A stretch of DNA of 64,000 bases from Priestia megaterium (GTDB lineage Bacteria; Bacillota; Bacilli; Bacillales; Bacillaceae_H). Location: the NCBI RefSeq assembly GCF_009497655.1, contig NZ_CP023317.1, forward strand, positions 4,493,501-4,557,500. The letters run 5' to 3'. The notes under the pieces are model-generated. The model saw only the letters and a program-made list of their open reading frames with translations, had not been told where the DNA came from and made no database searches. Positions 18,247 to 27,335 of the stretch are shown piece after piece. Position 1 is the stretch's first letter. Each line of letters starts with the position of its first letter. The translations under genes and the position numbers were made by a program.

Positions 18247-19278
18247 TTAGCTTACTCTTATCTTTGATCCATTACGCATTTCTGCAGCAATATATCTTAC
18301 CAAATCGACTACGCGCTGAGAGTAGCCCCACTCGTTATCGTACCAAGCTAACACTTTAATTTTATGATCTTCCATTACGATAGTCGATAGTCCATCTACA
18401 ATCGCTGAATGAGGATTTGTATTAAAGTCAATTGATACGAGTGGTTCCATTGTTAAATTTAAAATATTCTTTAATGGTCCTTCAGCAGCTTTAATGAACG
18501 CTAGATTAACATCTTCCATCGTCACAGGTTTCCTTACATCCACAACTAAATCGACAAGCGATACGTTCGGCGTAGGAACGCGCAGCGCCATTCCATGAAG
18601 CTTTCCTTTTAAATGAGGAAGAACTAATGAAAGCGCCTTGGCTGCCCCAGTTGTTGTAGGAATAATTGATTGAGCACACGCACGGGCTCTTCGCAAGTCT
18701 TTATGCGGGTTATCAATATTCTTTTGATCATTTGTATATGCGTGAACGGTCGTCATTAAACCGTTTTCAATTGTGAACGCTTCGTCTAACACCTTGACAA
18801 CTGGAGCTAGACAATTTGTCGTACAAGAGGCATTAGAGATAATGTTATGCTGATTCACATCAAACTCTCGTTCGTTTACGCCCATCACAATAGTAATATC
18901 TTCTTGTTTACCCGGTGCCGTTAAGACAACTTTTTTCGCACCTGCTTCAATATGTAACTGCGCTTTTTCTCTTGAATTAAATTTCCCTGTTGCTTCAACG
19001 ACTAAATCAATCCCAAGCTCTTTCCAAGGCAAATTCAGCGGATCGCGTGAATTTAATAGCTGGATTCTTTTACCGTTAACAATTAGCGCATCATCATCAC
19101 ATTTAACATCTCCATTAAATGGTCCGTGTATAGAGTCATATTTGATTAAATGTGCTAATGTTTCTGCTGGATAAGATGCATTTATGGCAATAATATCTAA
19201 ATTCTCCTCTATAATCGCTGTGCGAAAAACCATTCTTCCTATTCTCCCAAAACCATTAATGGCAATACGTGCTTTCAT
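18247..19278 (-). CDS. gapB: Gluconeogenic glyceraldehyde-3-phosphate dehydrogenase GapB
   Basis: NAD(P)-binding GAPDH with the GFGRIGR nucleotide motif at residues 9-15 and the catalytic Cys152 in NASCTTNCLAPV. It resembles B. subtilis GapB rather than GapA: it has INASYPAETLAHLIKYDS at about 32-49, and GapB is the NADP-preferring gluconeogenic form. Two CcpN-type operators in the promoter (19298-19308, 19330-19340) support repression on glycolytic carbon. It lies upstream of speD as in B. subtilis, but a terminator and separate promoter lie between. Confidence 0.95.
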   Translation of the reverse strand: MKARIAINGFGRIGRMVFRTAIIEENLDIIAINASYPAETLAHLIKYDSIHGPFNGDVKCDDDALIVNGKRIQLLNSRDPLNLPWKELGIDLVVEATGKFNSREKAQLHIEAGAKKVVLTAPGKQEDITIVMGVNEREFDVNQHNIISNASCTTNCLAPVVKVLDEAFTIENGLMTTVHAYTNDQKNIDNPHKDLRRARACAQSIIPTTTGAAKALSLVLPHLKGKLHGMALRVPTPNVSLVDLVVDVRKPVTMEDVNLAFIKAAEGPLKNILNLTMEPLVSIDFNTNPHSAIVDGLSTIVMEDHKIKVLAWYDNEWGYSQRVVDLVRYIAAEMRNGSKIRVS

Positions 19279-19297
19279 GGCTATACCCCTCTCTATA

Positions 19298-19308
19298 TGT
19301 GTTATACT
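19298..19308 (+). promoter_or_regulatory. CcpN operator, downstream site
   Basis: TGTGTTATACT matches the CcpN consensus TRTGHYATAYW at every position. It lies about 25 bp downstream of the gapB -10 and is inverted relative to the second site. Confidence 0.72.
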
Positions 19309-19329
19309 ATTTAACTTTTTATATTGAAT

Positions 19330-19340
19330 AGTATAACATA
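19330..19340 (-). promoter_or_regulatory. CcpN operator overlapping gapB -10
   Basis: Minus strand TATGTTATACT fits TRTGHYATAYW completely and contains the -10 hexamer TATACT. Confidence 0.75.
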
Positions 19341-19357
19341 AATATTTAAAAAGTGAA
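19330..19357 (-). promoter_or_regulatory. Probable gapB promoter
   Basis: Minus strand TTCACT (19357-19352), 16-bp spacer, TATACT (19335-19330), about 50 bp before the start codon, covered by a CcpN-type site. Confidence 0.7.
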
Positions 19358-19464
19358 TAATATTAATTTTTTTTAATAAATTATTTTAATTGAGTTTTAC
19401 TATATGTATATAGCGAGAACAGATATTTAACACATTCTTTTTTAGAAGCTCGTAAATATTCTCA

Positions 19465-19553
19465 ATAAAAAAATCCGAACGAGCTTGATTCTACCTCAAG
19501 AATCAAGCTCGTTCGGATTTCCCTTCAGCTAACATACGTTTATCCAAGCCTCT
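19465..19553. repeat. Stop-adjacent element, copy 1 (after coaE)
   Basis: Starting at the coaE stop on the minus strand are AGAGGCTTGGATAAACG and a spacer, then perfect 21-bp arms (19471-19491/19500-19520, core AAATCCGAACGAGCTTG) and T7. The AGAGGCTTGG start is the end shared by the other copies at 33444, 46311, 48284 and 59612. The opposite end is not recognisable. It doubles as the coaE terminator. Confidence 0.75.
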
Positions 19554-20150
19554 TTAATCTAGCCATAGGGCTAATATACTTAAAAGCTGTTGTTTTGTTT
19601 CCTCTACAGGTCCGTTGTTATTGATCACCGCATCGGCTAAGGCTACTTTCTGAATCAAAGGCAGCTGTGCGTGGATACGTGCATAGGCATCTTTCGTCGA
19701 GAGATCATTACGAGATTTTAACCTTTCTAGCTGCACAGGCTCATCGACATATACAACCACTACTTTGTCGACTAAATGCGTCAAATCACTTTCAAACAGC
19801 AGCGGAATATCTAATACCACAGCATCGTATCCTTCCTCGATATACCTTTCCTTTTGAGAAAGCATTTCTTTTCTTACCGCAGGGTGTACAATTGCATTCA
19901 ACTTTTTACGTTCTTCCTCTTGAGAAAACACAATTTCCCCTAAAGCCGCTCGATTGATCTCCGCATTTTCGTGAAGAATGGCACGGCCGAACGTCTCTAC
20001 AATTTGGTTATATGCTTCTTTTCCTGGTTCGACGACTTCTTTTGCAATGTGGTCAGCATCGATTACTGGAATATTAATATCTCTCAGCATTCCGGTTACC
20101 GTACTTTTTCCACTAGCAATTCCGCCCGTTAATCCAATTACAATTGACAT
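19554..20150 (-). CDS. coaE: Dephospho-CoA kinase
   Basis: Last step of coenzyme A synthesis, phosphorylating dephospho-CoA. The 198-residue P-loop kinase starts with GLTGGIASGKSTV (Walker A, about 6-18), followed by the DADHIAKEVV motif and a lid region. GGAGAGG lies before ATG 20150. It follows ytaF by 23 bp, in the run polA-mutM-ytaF-coaE, the same order as in B. subtilis. Its stop codon abuts a dispersed repeat that provides the terminator. Confidence 0.95.
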   Translation of the reverse strand: MSIVIGLTGGIASGKSTVTGMLRDINIPVIDADHIAKEVVEPGKEAYNQIVETFGRAILHENAEINRAALGEIVFSQEEERKKLNAIVHPAVRKEMLSQKERYIEEGYDAVVLDIPLLFESDLTHLVDKVVVVYVDEPVQLERLKSRNDLSTKDAYARIHAQLPLIQKVALADAVINNNGPVEETKQQLLSILALWLD

Positions 20151-20173
20151 TGGCCTCTCCTTTATCGCTTTAT

Positions 20174-20803
20174 TTAAAATCTAAAAATACCTAAAATAAT
20201 AAGCAGAACTCCCGGTAAAAAGGAAAACATTTTCATCCATGATAAACGTGAAAAAACTTTGCCAAACTGTATGCCAGCACTTAAAAAAAGTGAACTCATA
20301 AGAGCTACAGCAATTGCTAAAGCATACGGCGAATAACCTAATAAAGCTGCTCCAAACCCTGCTCCAAATGCATCAAGAGATAATGCAATTCCAAGTATAA
20401 ATGCTTCAATCCCAGTGATGGAACCTGAATTATCTAAATCTGCTGCCGTTGGTTTTTTCAATACGTTAATGACTAAGCCAATTGACTTAATTTCAATTTT
20501 CACTAATGTTTTTTCTTCTTTCACTCGAGATGAATCTGCCGGACAAAAAAACTGGTATAAAATCCACATTCCAAGTAGAACAAGAATACCTCCGCCTACT
20601 TTATTTAGTACATCCACTGAAAATAGATGCGTAAGTACCTTTCCTAAAAACATAGAAAACATTAAAGAAAATGCTGAGCAACATGAAATAATAAAAATGG
20701 ATTTCAGCGGGATTTTCACCTTTCGAAGTCCGTATGTCAGGCCAACGCTAAAGCTGTCAAGACTTACGGCAAAAGCAAGAATAAGTAAAGAAAATGTTAT
20801 CAT
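20174..20803 (-). CDS. ytaF: Sporulation membrane protein YtaF (MntP-like)
   Basis: Six hydrophobic helices with paired MntP-type motifs, LAFAVSLDSFSVGLTYG near the N-terminus and GIALSLDAFGAGFGAAL in the second half, separated by a hydrophilic loop (about 95-125). The internal repeat is typical of this ion-transporter-like family. ATG 20803 has AGGAG 10 nt upstream and gives 209 residues like B. subtilis YtaF; upstream frame extension to 20857 is not needed. Known in B. subtilis as sporulation-associated; transported ion unknown. Confidence 0.87.
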   Translation of the reverse strand: MITFSLLILAFAVSLDSFSVGLTYGLRKVKIPLKSIFIISCCSAFSLMFSMFLGKVLTHLFSVDVLNKVGGGILVLLGMWILYQFFCPADSSRVKEEKTLVKIEIKSIGLVINVLKKPTAADLDNSGSITGIEAFILGIALSLDAFGAGFGAALLGYSPYALAIAVALMSSLFLSAGIQFGKVFSRLSWMKMFSFLPGVLLIILGIFRF

Positions 20804-20863
20804 GATGAGAGGACTCCTTTCCTTTCTGTCTATACGTAGTATATGAAAGGAGCCCATCCATTG

Positions 20864-21697
20864 TTATTTTTTAGCCGGCTGACAATTTGGGCAGATATGT
20901 GTTCCTCTACCGCCTACAACAAATTTTTCAATTGGGGTACCGCAAATTTTACAGGATTCGCCTTTTCTTCCGTACACGTAAAGCTGCTGCTGAAACATGC
21001 CTATTTGCCCCTGTGTGTTTACATACGTACGAATTGTGCTGCCCCCTTGTTTCACCGCTTCTTGAAGGGTCGCTACAATTTCTTCGTACAATTTTTCATA
21101 CTCTTCGTCTGTTAATTGGCTGGCCACTCGTTCAGGGTGAATCCCTGCGCGAAATAGTGCTTCATCTACATAAATATTCCCTAGCCCAACCACGACATTT
21201 TGATCGAGTAAAACCGGCTTGATTTTTCGAGAGGTTTTGCCGATTCGCATTTTTAACTGACTTGGATTAAATGTTTCGTCAAACGGTTCAGGTCCAAGGC
21301 CAATAAGAGGAGGAAACAGATCTTCCTCTCCCTTTTTAAATAAGTGCATGGTACCAAATTTCCTTACATCCCGGTATCGTAATTCTGTTCCGTCGGTGAA
21401 GTGAAAAAAGACGTGTACATGCTTATCTGGTTCGTCTGCATTTTCATGGAGAGCATATTTTCCTTCCATACGCAGATGAGAAACCATCGTATAATCATCG
21501 AGTACAATTTTCAAAAACTTACCTCTGCGTTCAACATCTCGAATGGTTTGTCCAACAAGCGCGTCACAAAACTGCTCAACTTGCTCAGGACGTTTGATAA
21601 TATTAGGCCATTTAACGGTTACACGCTCAATGGTCTTACCACTGGCTAATTCAATCAACGTACGTCTGACGGTCTCAACTTCTGGTAATTCTGGCAC
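20864..21697 (-). CDS. mutM: Formamidopyrimidine-DNA glycosylase (MutM/Fpg)
   Basis: Removes 8-oxoguanine and cleaves AP sites. The catalytic nucleophile of this family is the proline after the start Met, so the start must be the GTG at 21697, which directly precedes PELPEVE; the ribosome binding site AAAGGA is 10 nt away. The GTG at 21706 would bury the proline. A helix-two-turn-helix region and a C-terminal zinc finger (CKICGT...CPNC) are present. It lies 21 bp after polA, giving a repair cluster. Confidence 0.96.
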   Translation of the reverse strand: MPELPEVETVRRTLIELASGKTIERVTVKWPNIIKRPEQVEQFCDALVGQTIRDVERRGKFLKIVLDDYTMVSHLRMEGKYALHENADEPDKHVHVFFHFTDGTELRYRDVRKFGTMHLFKKGEEDLFPPLIGLGPEPFDETFNPSQLKMRIGKTSRKIKPVLLDQNVVVGLGNIYVDEALFRAGIHPERVASQLTDEEYEKLYEEIVATLQEAVKQGGSTIRTYVNTQGQIGMFQQQLYVYGRKGESCKICGTPIEKFVVGGRGTHICPNCQPAKK

Positions 21698-21718
21698 GTT
21701 TGTCACATCCTTTTTCCA

Positions 21719-24346
21719 CTACTTTGCTTCGTACCAAGTCTTTCCGTAAGAATAATCTACTTTCAACGGAACTTCTAGCTCTAAAGCATGCTCCATTACT
21801 TCTGGTACGATTTTCTCTAAAATTTTAATTTCTTCTTCTGGGGCTTCAAAAATCAGCTCATCGTGTACTTGAAGCAGCAGCTTAGCCTGAAGATTTTCAT
21901 CTTTTAAGCGCTTATCCATTTCAATCATTGCTTTTTTAATAATATCAGCTGCTGTCCCTTGAATAGGCGTATTCATAGCTGTACGCTCAGCGAAGCTGCG
22001 GAGGTTAAAGTTTCGGCTCGTGATTTCAGGCAAGTAACGGCGGCGGTGCAAGAGCGTTGTTACGTATCCCTTTTCTTTTGCATCGCGCACAATCGTATCC
22101 ATATACTCCTGTACACCCGGGAAGCTTTTTAAATAGCGTTCAATAAAAGTAGCCGCTGCTTTTCTTGTAATTCCTAAACTTTGCGATAAACCGTAATCAC
22201 TGATGCCATAGACGATTCCAAAATTAACTGCTTTAGCCTGACGGCGCATATTCGACGTTACTTCTTCTCTTTCGACGTGGAACACATCCATCGCTGTTTT
22301 CGTATGAATATCTAAGTCATGCTTAAACGCATCAATTAGCTTTTCATCATTTGCAATATGAGCCAGTACGCGCAGCTCAATTTGTGAATAATCCGCCGCA
22401 AATATTAACCAATCAGGCTGTGAAGGCACGAACGCACCTCTTATTTTTTTACCTTCTTCAAGACGAATCGGGATGTTTTGCAAGTTAGGATCTACTGAGC
22501 TTAACCTTCCCGTTTGAGTTAACGTTTGATTAAAGCGGGTATGAACTTTTCCATCGCTTTCATGAATAACCTTTTTTAACCCTTCGATATACGTAGACTG
22601 TAATTTTCCTAGCTGACGGTATTGTAAAATCTCTGGGATAATATCATGGGCGCTAGCTAATTGCTCTAATACATCAGCTGATGTGGAATAGCCTGTTTTT
22701 GTTTTCTTTATGACTGGAAGCTGCATTTTTTCAAAAAGAACAACTCCTAGCTGCTTTGGTGAATTAATATTGAATTCTTGTCCAGCGTATTCGTAGATTT
22801 TCGCTTCAATTTTTTCAAGCTGTTCTCGAAGATCTTCGCCCATTTCATCCAAACGCGCCCGATCAATTTTCACCCCTTGATATTCCATATCGGCAAGGAC
22901 AATGGCAAGAGGCATTTCAAGCTTTTCAAACAGCTCAAACTGTTCATTTTCAACCAATTCTTTTTCCAACACTTCTTTTAAATAAGCTACGGCGGCTGCT
23001 TTTCTTATAACATGCTCAGCTAGCTGAGCAGCTTCCGCAATGCTTCGCTTAGCTCCTTTTCCATACACCGCTTCATCTGATTGCACTTGATGATATCCTT
23101 TTAATTTTGCAATTGTCGCTAGGTCATCATTTGCTTCAGCGGGATTTAAGATGTAAGAAGCAATCATTACATCATGTTCAATTCCTTTAATTTCATGCCC
23201 CGCCCATTTTAACGATACAATCGTACGTTTTCCATTAAATACCGTCTTTTTTACATCTTCATCTTCTAGCCATGCTGTAAACTTGGAAGATGAAAGAGCT
23301 GTGTCTTTATCAATAAAATAGTGGCCGTTTTTGTTGCTGATTCCAAAACCGAGCAGCTGATTGTGATGATAGTTTTCTTCATAACCTTCTACGATCAGAG
23401 CTGCTTCGCTTGTTAACATATCATCGTGAACTTCCTGCACTATTTCAAACGTCAGTTCTTCAAAATCTGCTTCCTCTTCTGCTGATTCACCAAATTTAGC
23501 AAGCAGAGAATTAAACCCAAGCTCTTTAAATAAAGAGATGACCTTTGAAGATTCAAACCCGTCATATTTCGCATCTTCTACAGATACTTCAAGAGGCGCT
23601 TCGCAATAAATAGTTGCAAGCTTTTTACTCATGATGGCTGATTCACGATTATCTTCTAGCTTTTCTTTTAATTTTTTACCGCTGACTTGATCGATAGATT
23701 GCAATACATTTTCAACGGTTTCAAACTCTTTTAATAACTTTAAGGCTGTTTTTTCTCCAACTCCGGGCACGCCTGGAATATTATCTGAGCTGTCTCCCAT
23801 AAGACCCTTCATATCAATGATTTGCGCAGCCGTGATTCCATATTTTTCATCAATGGCTGCAGGCGTATAGGAATCCACATCCGTAATTCCTTTTCTCGTA
23901 ATATCTACGGTTACATGCTCTGACACAAGCTGAAGTAAATCTTTATCACCGGAAATGACTTTCACGGCCATTCCTTTTTGTTCTGCTTGTTTTGAAAGTG
24001 TACCGATAATATCATCTGCTTCGTACTCAGGCAGTTCATAGCGCTTAATTCCATATGCATCTAATAACTCACGAATAAAGGGAAACTGCTCTGAAAGTTC
24101 AGGAGGCGTCTTTTGTCTGCCTCCTTTATATTCTGTAAATGTTTTGTGACGAAACGTTGTTTTCCCTGCATCAAAAGCCACCAGTAAATGCGTTGGCTTC
24201 TCTTCCTCTAAAATACGTGTCAGCATTGTAGTAAAGCCGTATATGGCATTTGTATGTATTCCTTTATCATTGTTTAAAAGCGGCAAAGCAAAAAATGCAC
24301 GGTAGGCAATACTATTCCCGTCAATTAATACTAGTTTTTGTGTCAT
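21719..24346 (-). CDS. polA: DNA polymerase I
   Basis: Gap-filling and Okazaki-fragment polymerase of 875 residues. The 5'-3' exonuclease domain (about 1-290) has SGDKDLLQLV and GDSSDNIPGVPGVGEKTA. The middle domain (about 300-465) keeps the 3'-5' exonuclease fold but lacks the expected acidic catalytic residues (VEGYEEN in place of the DxE pair), as in other Bacillus Pol I. The polymerase domain has motif A DYSQIELRVLAHIA, motif B RRQAKAVNFGIVYG and motif C VHDELIFE. Confidence 0.98.
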   Translation of the reverse strand: MTQKLVLIDGNSIAYRAFFALPLLNNDKGIHTNAIYGFTTMLTRILEEEKPTHLLVAFDAGKTTFRHKTFTEYKGGRQKTPPELSEQFPFIRELLDAYGIKRYELPEYEADDIIGTLSKQAEQKGMAVKVISGDKDLLQLVSEHVTVDITRKGITDVDSYTPAAIDEKYGITAAQIIDMKGLMGDSSDNIPGVPGVGEKTALKLLKEFETVENVLQSIDQVSGKKLKEKLEDNRESAIMSKKLATIYCEAPLEVSVEDAKYDGFESSKVISLFKELGFNSLLAKFGESAEEEADFEELTFEIVQEVHDDMLTSEAALIVEGYEENYHHNQLLGFGISNKNGHYFIDKDTALSSSKFTAWLEDEDVKKTVFNGKRTIVSLKWAGHEIKGIEHDVMIASYILNPAEANDDLATIAKLKGYHQVQSDEAVYGKGAKRSIAEAAQLAEHVIRKAAAVAYLKEVLEKELVENEQFELFEKLEMPLAIVLADMEYQGVKIDRARLDEMGEDLREQLEKIEAKIYEYAGQEFNINSPKQLGVVLFEKMQLPVIKKTKTGYSTSADVLEQLASAHDIIPEILQYRQLGKLQSTYIEGLKKVIHESDGKVHTRFNQTLTQTGRLSSVDPNLQNIPIRLEEGKKIRGAFVPSQPDWLIFAADYSQIELRVLAHIANDEKLIDAFKHDLDIHTKTAMDVFHVEREEVTSNMRRQAKAVNFGIVYGISDYGLSQSLGITRKAAATFIERYLKSFPGVQEYMDTIVRDAKEKGYVTTLLHRRRYLPEITSRNFNLRSFAERTAMNTPIQGTAADIIKKAMIEMDKRLKDENLQAKLLLQVHDELIFEAPEEEIKILEKIVPEVMEHALELEVPLKVDYSYGKTWYEAK

Positions 24347-24482
24347 TCATGTTCCTCCATTTCGCTCTCTTCTTATCTTACCTTTATTTTAGCAAACAAT
24401 AAGCTTTAAGGACAAAAAGTACTCTTGAATTCAACGTTTTATTTTCATATGGTGATAAGATCTATACATCATAAAATAAAAA

Positions 24483-24509
24483 ACACCACCTAGTTATTTT
24501 AGGCGGTGT
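24483..24509 (-). terminator. Terminator of phoPR
   Basis: Minus strand ACACCGCCTA/TAGGTGGTGT with one G-U pair and a T-rich tail (TTTTTTATTTTA), about 165 bp after phoR. Confidence 0.78.
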
Positions 24510-24544
24510 AGCATGTGAATGGATAGAAATTGTCAAAAAGAATC

Positions 24545-24577
24545 GGCGAAAATAGCACGGTTAAAGCTATTTTCGCC
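24545..24577. repeat. Unexplained perfect 12-bp hairpin
   Basis: GGCGAAAATAGC/GCTATTTTCGCC with a 9-nt loop lies in the 330-bp gap between phoR and polA. Neither side has a proper T run, so it is not an obvious terminator. The rest of 24347-24675 holds the phoPR terminator, with no gene and no convincing promoter. Confidence 0.6.
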
Positions 24578-24675
24578 TTACATATTGGCTCCTTGGATGA
24601 AGGGGTTTCCATGAAAAATTGTATCAATTAATTATTAAGCTACATTAAATAAATTGTAAAAGGAACGTAAACATT

Positions 24676-26448
24676 TTACATCTGCGGCAAATACTTGTGC
24701 AGCTTCACCGAAAAAGTTGTCCCTTTATTGACTTCACTTTTCACTTCAATTTCCCCTTTATGAGCTTCAACAAGATGTTTAACAATTGCTAATCCAAGAC
24801 CTGTTCCTCCGGAATTGCGGCTTCTTGCTTTATCTACTCTGTAAAAACGCTCAAAAATACGTGAAATTTCATCAGAATCAATACCGATACCTGTATCTTG
24901 AACATGAACCGTAATCGTTTCTTCTTCCTCTTCAAGCGAAACGTGAACGGTTCCTCCAGGCATTGTATACATGAGCGCATTGCCAATTAAGTTAACGAAC
25001 ACTTGCATAAGGCGCTGACTGTCACCATCAATCCACGCTTCTTCAGGAAGCGTATCTAACGTTAGAGTAATTTCTTTTTCATTCGCTCGGTTCGATAGCA
25101 CTGTTATGACCTCATAGAGAAGGGTATTCAAATCTACTGAATGAATGCTTAGTTTAAAACCTTGCTGTTCAACTTTAGATAAATCCAAAAGATCTTGAAT
25201 CAGGCTCTCCATGCGCTGGCTTTCCGTTAGAATAATAGATAGAAACTGCTCTCGCAGCTTTGGATCTTCCATGGCACCGTCTAACAATGTCTCACTAAAC
25301 CCTTTAATGGACGTAATAGGCGTTTTTAGTTCATGAGACACATTCGCTACAAAGTCACGGCGCACTTGTTCTAGTTTTTTCAGCTCGGTAATATCATGGA
25401 AAACAAGCACAATGCCTTTCCATTCATCGTTTAAGCCAATAATCGGCGCTCCGTAAACATCAAAATATCTTCGTTCAATATTTAAAGGCAAAACGACTTG
25501 TTTTCGAACCTTTACTTCGGTCATAAATATTTTTTCCACAAGTTTAATGATTTCTTTGTGCTCAAATACCTCATAATACAAGTGATAAAGGAAATCGTCC
25601 GGATGTATATGAAACTGCTCTTTATAAGCTCGATTCACTAAGTTTATATAGCCTCGACTATCGATAAGAAGCATACCGCTTCCCATATTTTCAATTAGGG
25701 TGCGCAGCCTGTCCTGCTGCATTTCTTGATTAGTGATAGACTCTTGCAGATTACGAGCAAGTGCGTTAATAGACTGACTCAGCATCCCTGTTTCATCTAC
25801 ATAATCTTCATATGTACGAGCTTTATAATTCCCTTTTGCAAGTTCCATAGCCACCTTGGTTGCCGATTCAATAGGACGGGTATAGCGCCCCATAATCTTT
25901 ACACCTAAGAGTAAAATCACAATCAAAGCTAGACCTAAGCTTCCAATAAGAAGCCCCCAGATTTGCTGATTTACTTGTTTTAATGAATCAAACGATGTAC
26001 TCAAAACAACAAATCCCTCTTGCTTACCTTCTATAATAAGCGGGATACCATAGTAATATAAGTCGTAATCTTCTTTAATTTGATCAAAGCTTTTTTTGCT
26101 GTTTAACTGCTTTTTTAATACTTGTTGGATTACAATACTTTTTTCGATTCTTTGCTGCTTGCTACCTGGATTTGAGTCAACTAATATTTTTCCATCTTTT
26201 TGAACGACAGTCGTTCGTACACTTAGCGAATGACTGATTTGATCAACTTTAGATTTTAAAGCAGGACTTGTGATGCCTTCTTCACTAATGTACATTTCCA
26301 CAAGCTTTGCTTCTTTTTCCATTCGCTCTTGAAACGTTTGAAAATAAAAGTTTTTAAACAACTGCCCCAGCAGCAGGCCAAGACCTACTAATACAATAAT
26401 AATAAGTACTAATAGAGCCAAAAGTAGCCTTGAACGAAATTTATTCAT
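24676..26448 (-). CDS. phoR: Phosphate-response sensor histidine kinase PhoR
   Basis: Membrane kinase partner of PhoP. Domains: TM1 (about 8-30), extracytoplasmic sensor with PhoR-type fold (about 31-160), TM2 (about 164-186), HAMP (about 187-240), PAS (about 247-355), HisKA with phospho-accepting His372 in NVSHELKTPITS, and HATPase_c with DTGIGID and GGTGLGLAIV. It overlaps phoP by 8 bp. Signals sensed in B. subtilis are wall teichoic acid intermediates during phosphate limitation. Confidence 0.95.
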   Translation of the reverse strand: MNKFRSRLLLALLVLIIIVLVGLGLLLGQLFKNFYFQTFQERMEKEAKLVEMYISEEGITSPALKSKVDQISHSLSVRTTVVQKDGKILVDSNPGSKQQRIEKSIVIQQVLKKQLNSKKSFDQIKEDYDLYYYGIPLIIEGKQEGFVVLSTSFDSLKQVNQQIWGLLIGSLGLALIVILLLGVKIMGRYTRPIESATKVAMELAKGNYKARTYEDYVDETGMLSQSINALARNLQESITNQEMQQDRLRTLIENMGSGMLLIDSRGYINLVNRAYKEQFHIHPDDFLYHLYYEVFEHKEIIKLVEKIFMTEVKVRKQVVLPLNIERRYFDVYGAPIIGLNDEWKGIVLVFHDITELKKLEQVRRDFVANVSHELKTPITSIKGFSETLLDGAMEDPKLREQFLSIILTESQRMESLIQDLLDLSKVEQQGFKLSIHSVDLNTLLYEVITVLSNRANEKEITLTLDTLPEEAWIDGDSQRLMQVFVNLIGNALMYTMPGGTVHVSLEEEEETITVHVQDTGIGIDSDEISRIFERFYRVDKARSRNSGGTGLGLAIVKHLVEAHKGEIEVKSEVNKGTTFSVKLHKYLPQM

Positions 26449-27157
26449 CTACCTTTGGTTCCTCCAGCTTATATCCTAATCCTCTAATCGTTTTTATATA
26501 AACCGGTTTTCGCGTATTATGTTCAATTTTCTCACGCAGATGGCTGATGTGCACATCTACAATTCGCGTATCTCCGGCAAAATCATAATTCCACACTGCA
26601 CTCAGCAGCTGATCACGAGTTAATACCCGTCCTTTGTATTTTGCCAAATATAATAATAACTCGAATTCTTTCGGAGTAAGCTCAAGCTGCTCTTGATTAA
26701 AGTAGGCCTCATAATGATCTGGAAGAATTTTTAAATCACCAATCATGATGCGTTCGCCATCTTCCTCCTGTTCATTTTCCTGAGCAATAATTTGTGTTCT
26801 GCGTAAAATGGCTTTTACACGGGCTACTACTTCTCGAGGACTAAATGGTTTCGTCATGTAGTCATCTGCGCCAAGTTCTAGCCCTAATACCTTGTCAAAC
26901 TCATCGTCTTTTGCAGTTAACATTAAAATAGGCGTCATCACTTTTTGCTGACGAAGCTTTTTACAAACTTCAATTCCATCCATTTTAGGAAGCATCAAGT
27001 CTAACACAATTAAATCAGGTTTTCCTTCTAATGCCTTGTTGTATCCTTCTTCCCCATCTTCAGCTGTTTCTACTGTAAAGCCAGCTTGTTGTAAATTATA
27101 TTGTAATAATGTTGAAATTGATTGTTCATCATCTACGACTAATAATTTCTTACTCAT
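26441..27157 (-). CDS. phoP: Phosphate regulon response regulator PhoP
   Basis: OmpR-type activator and repressor of the phosphate regulon. Receiver domain with phospho-accepting Asp53 (LIVLDLMLPKMD), conserved TKPFSPRE, and winged-helix DNA-binding domain ending TRIVDVHISHLREKIE and IKTIRGLGYKLE. Starting at ATG 27157 gives a protein aligned with B. subtilis PhoP; GGAGG is 14 nt upstream, a long gap. An ATG at 27178 precedes that GGAGG and would add seven residues, so the start is uncertain by 21 bp. Confidence 0.94.
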   Translation of the reverse strand: MSKKLLVVDDEQSISTLLQYNLQQAGFTVETAEDGEEGYNKALEGKPDLIVLDLMLPKMDGIEVCKKLRQQKVMTPILMLTAKDDEFDKVLGLELGADDYMTKPFSPREVVARVKAILRRTQIIAQENEQEEDGERIMIGDLKILPDHYEAYFNQEQLELTPKEFELLLYLAKYKGRVLTRDQLLSAVWNYDFAGDTRIVDVHISHLREKIEHNTRKPVYIKTIRGLGYKLEEPKVDE

Positions 27158-27335
27158 ATTAACGATATAAGCCTCCATCTAGTTAAATTAAACCGCAGCT
27201 TCACCCAAATGATATTATTTTCTATTTATCTTCTCTTATCATACAATGTTTTAGCCTCGTTCTCCAATACATTTCAACATTTTCAGAAAATATGGCTAAA
27301 GAGCTTCTTCTATATTTATCAATATTTAGGGCGTT

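Noticed and set aside
20415-20846. 143-codon frame antisense to ytaF
   Set aside because: Shadow of a membrane-protein gene; no ribosome binding site.
21719-24346. Degenerate 3'-5' exonuclease of PolA as a novel loss
   Set aside because: Loss of these catalytic residues is already known for Bacillus DNA polymerase I.
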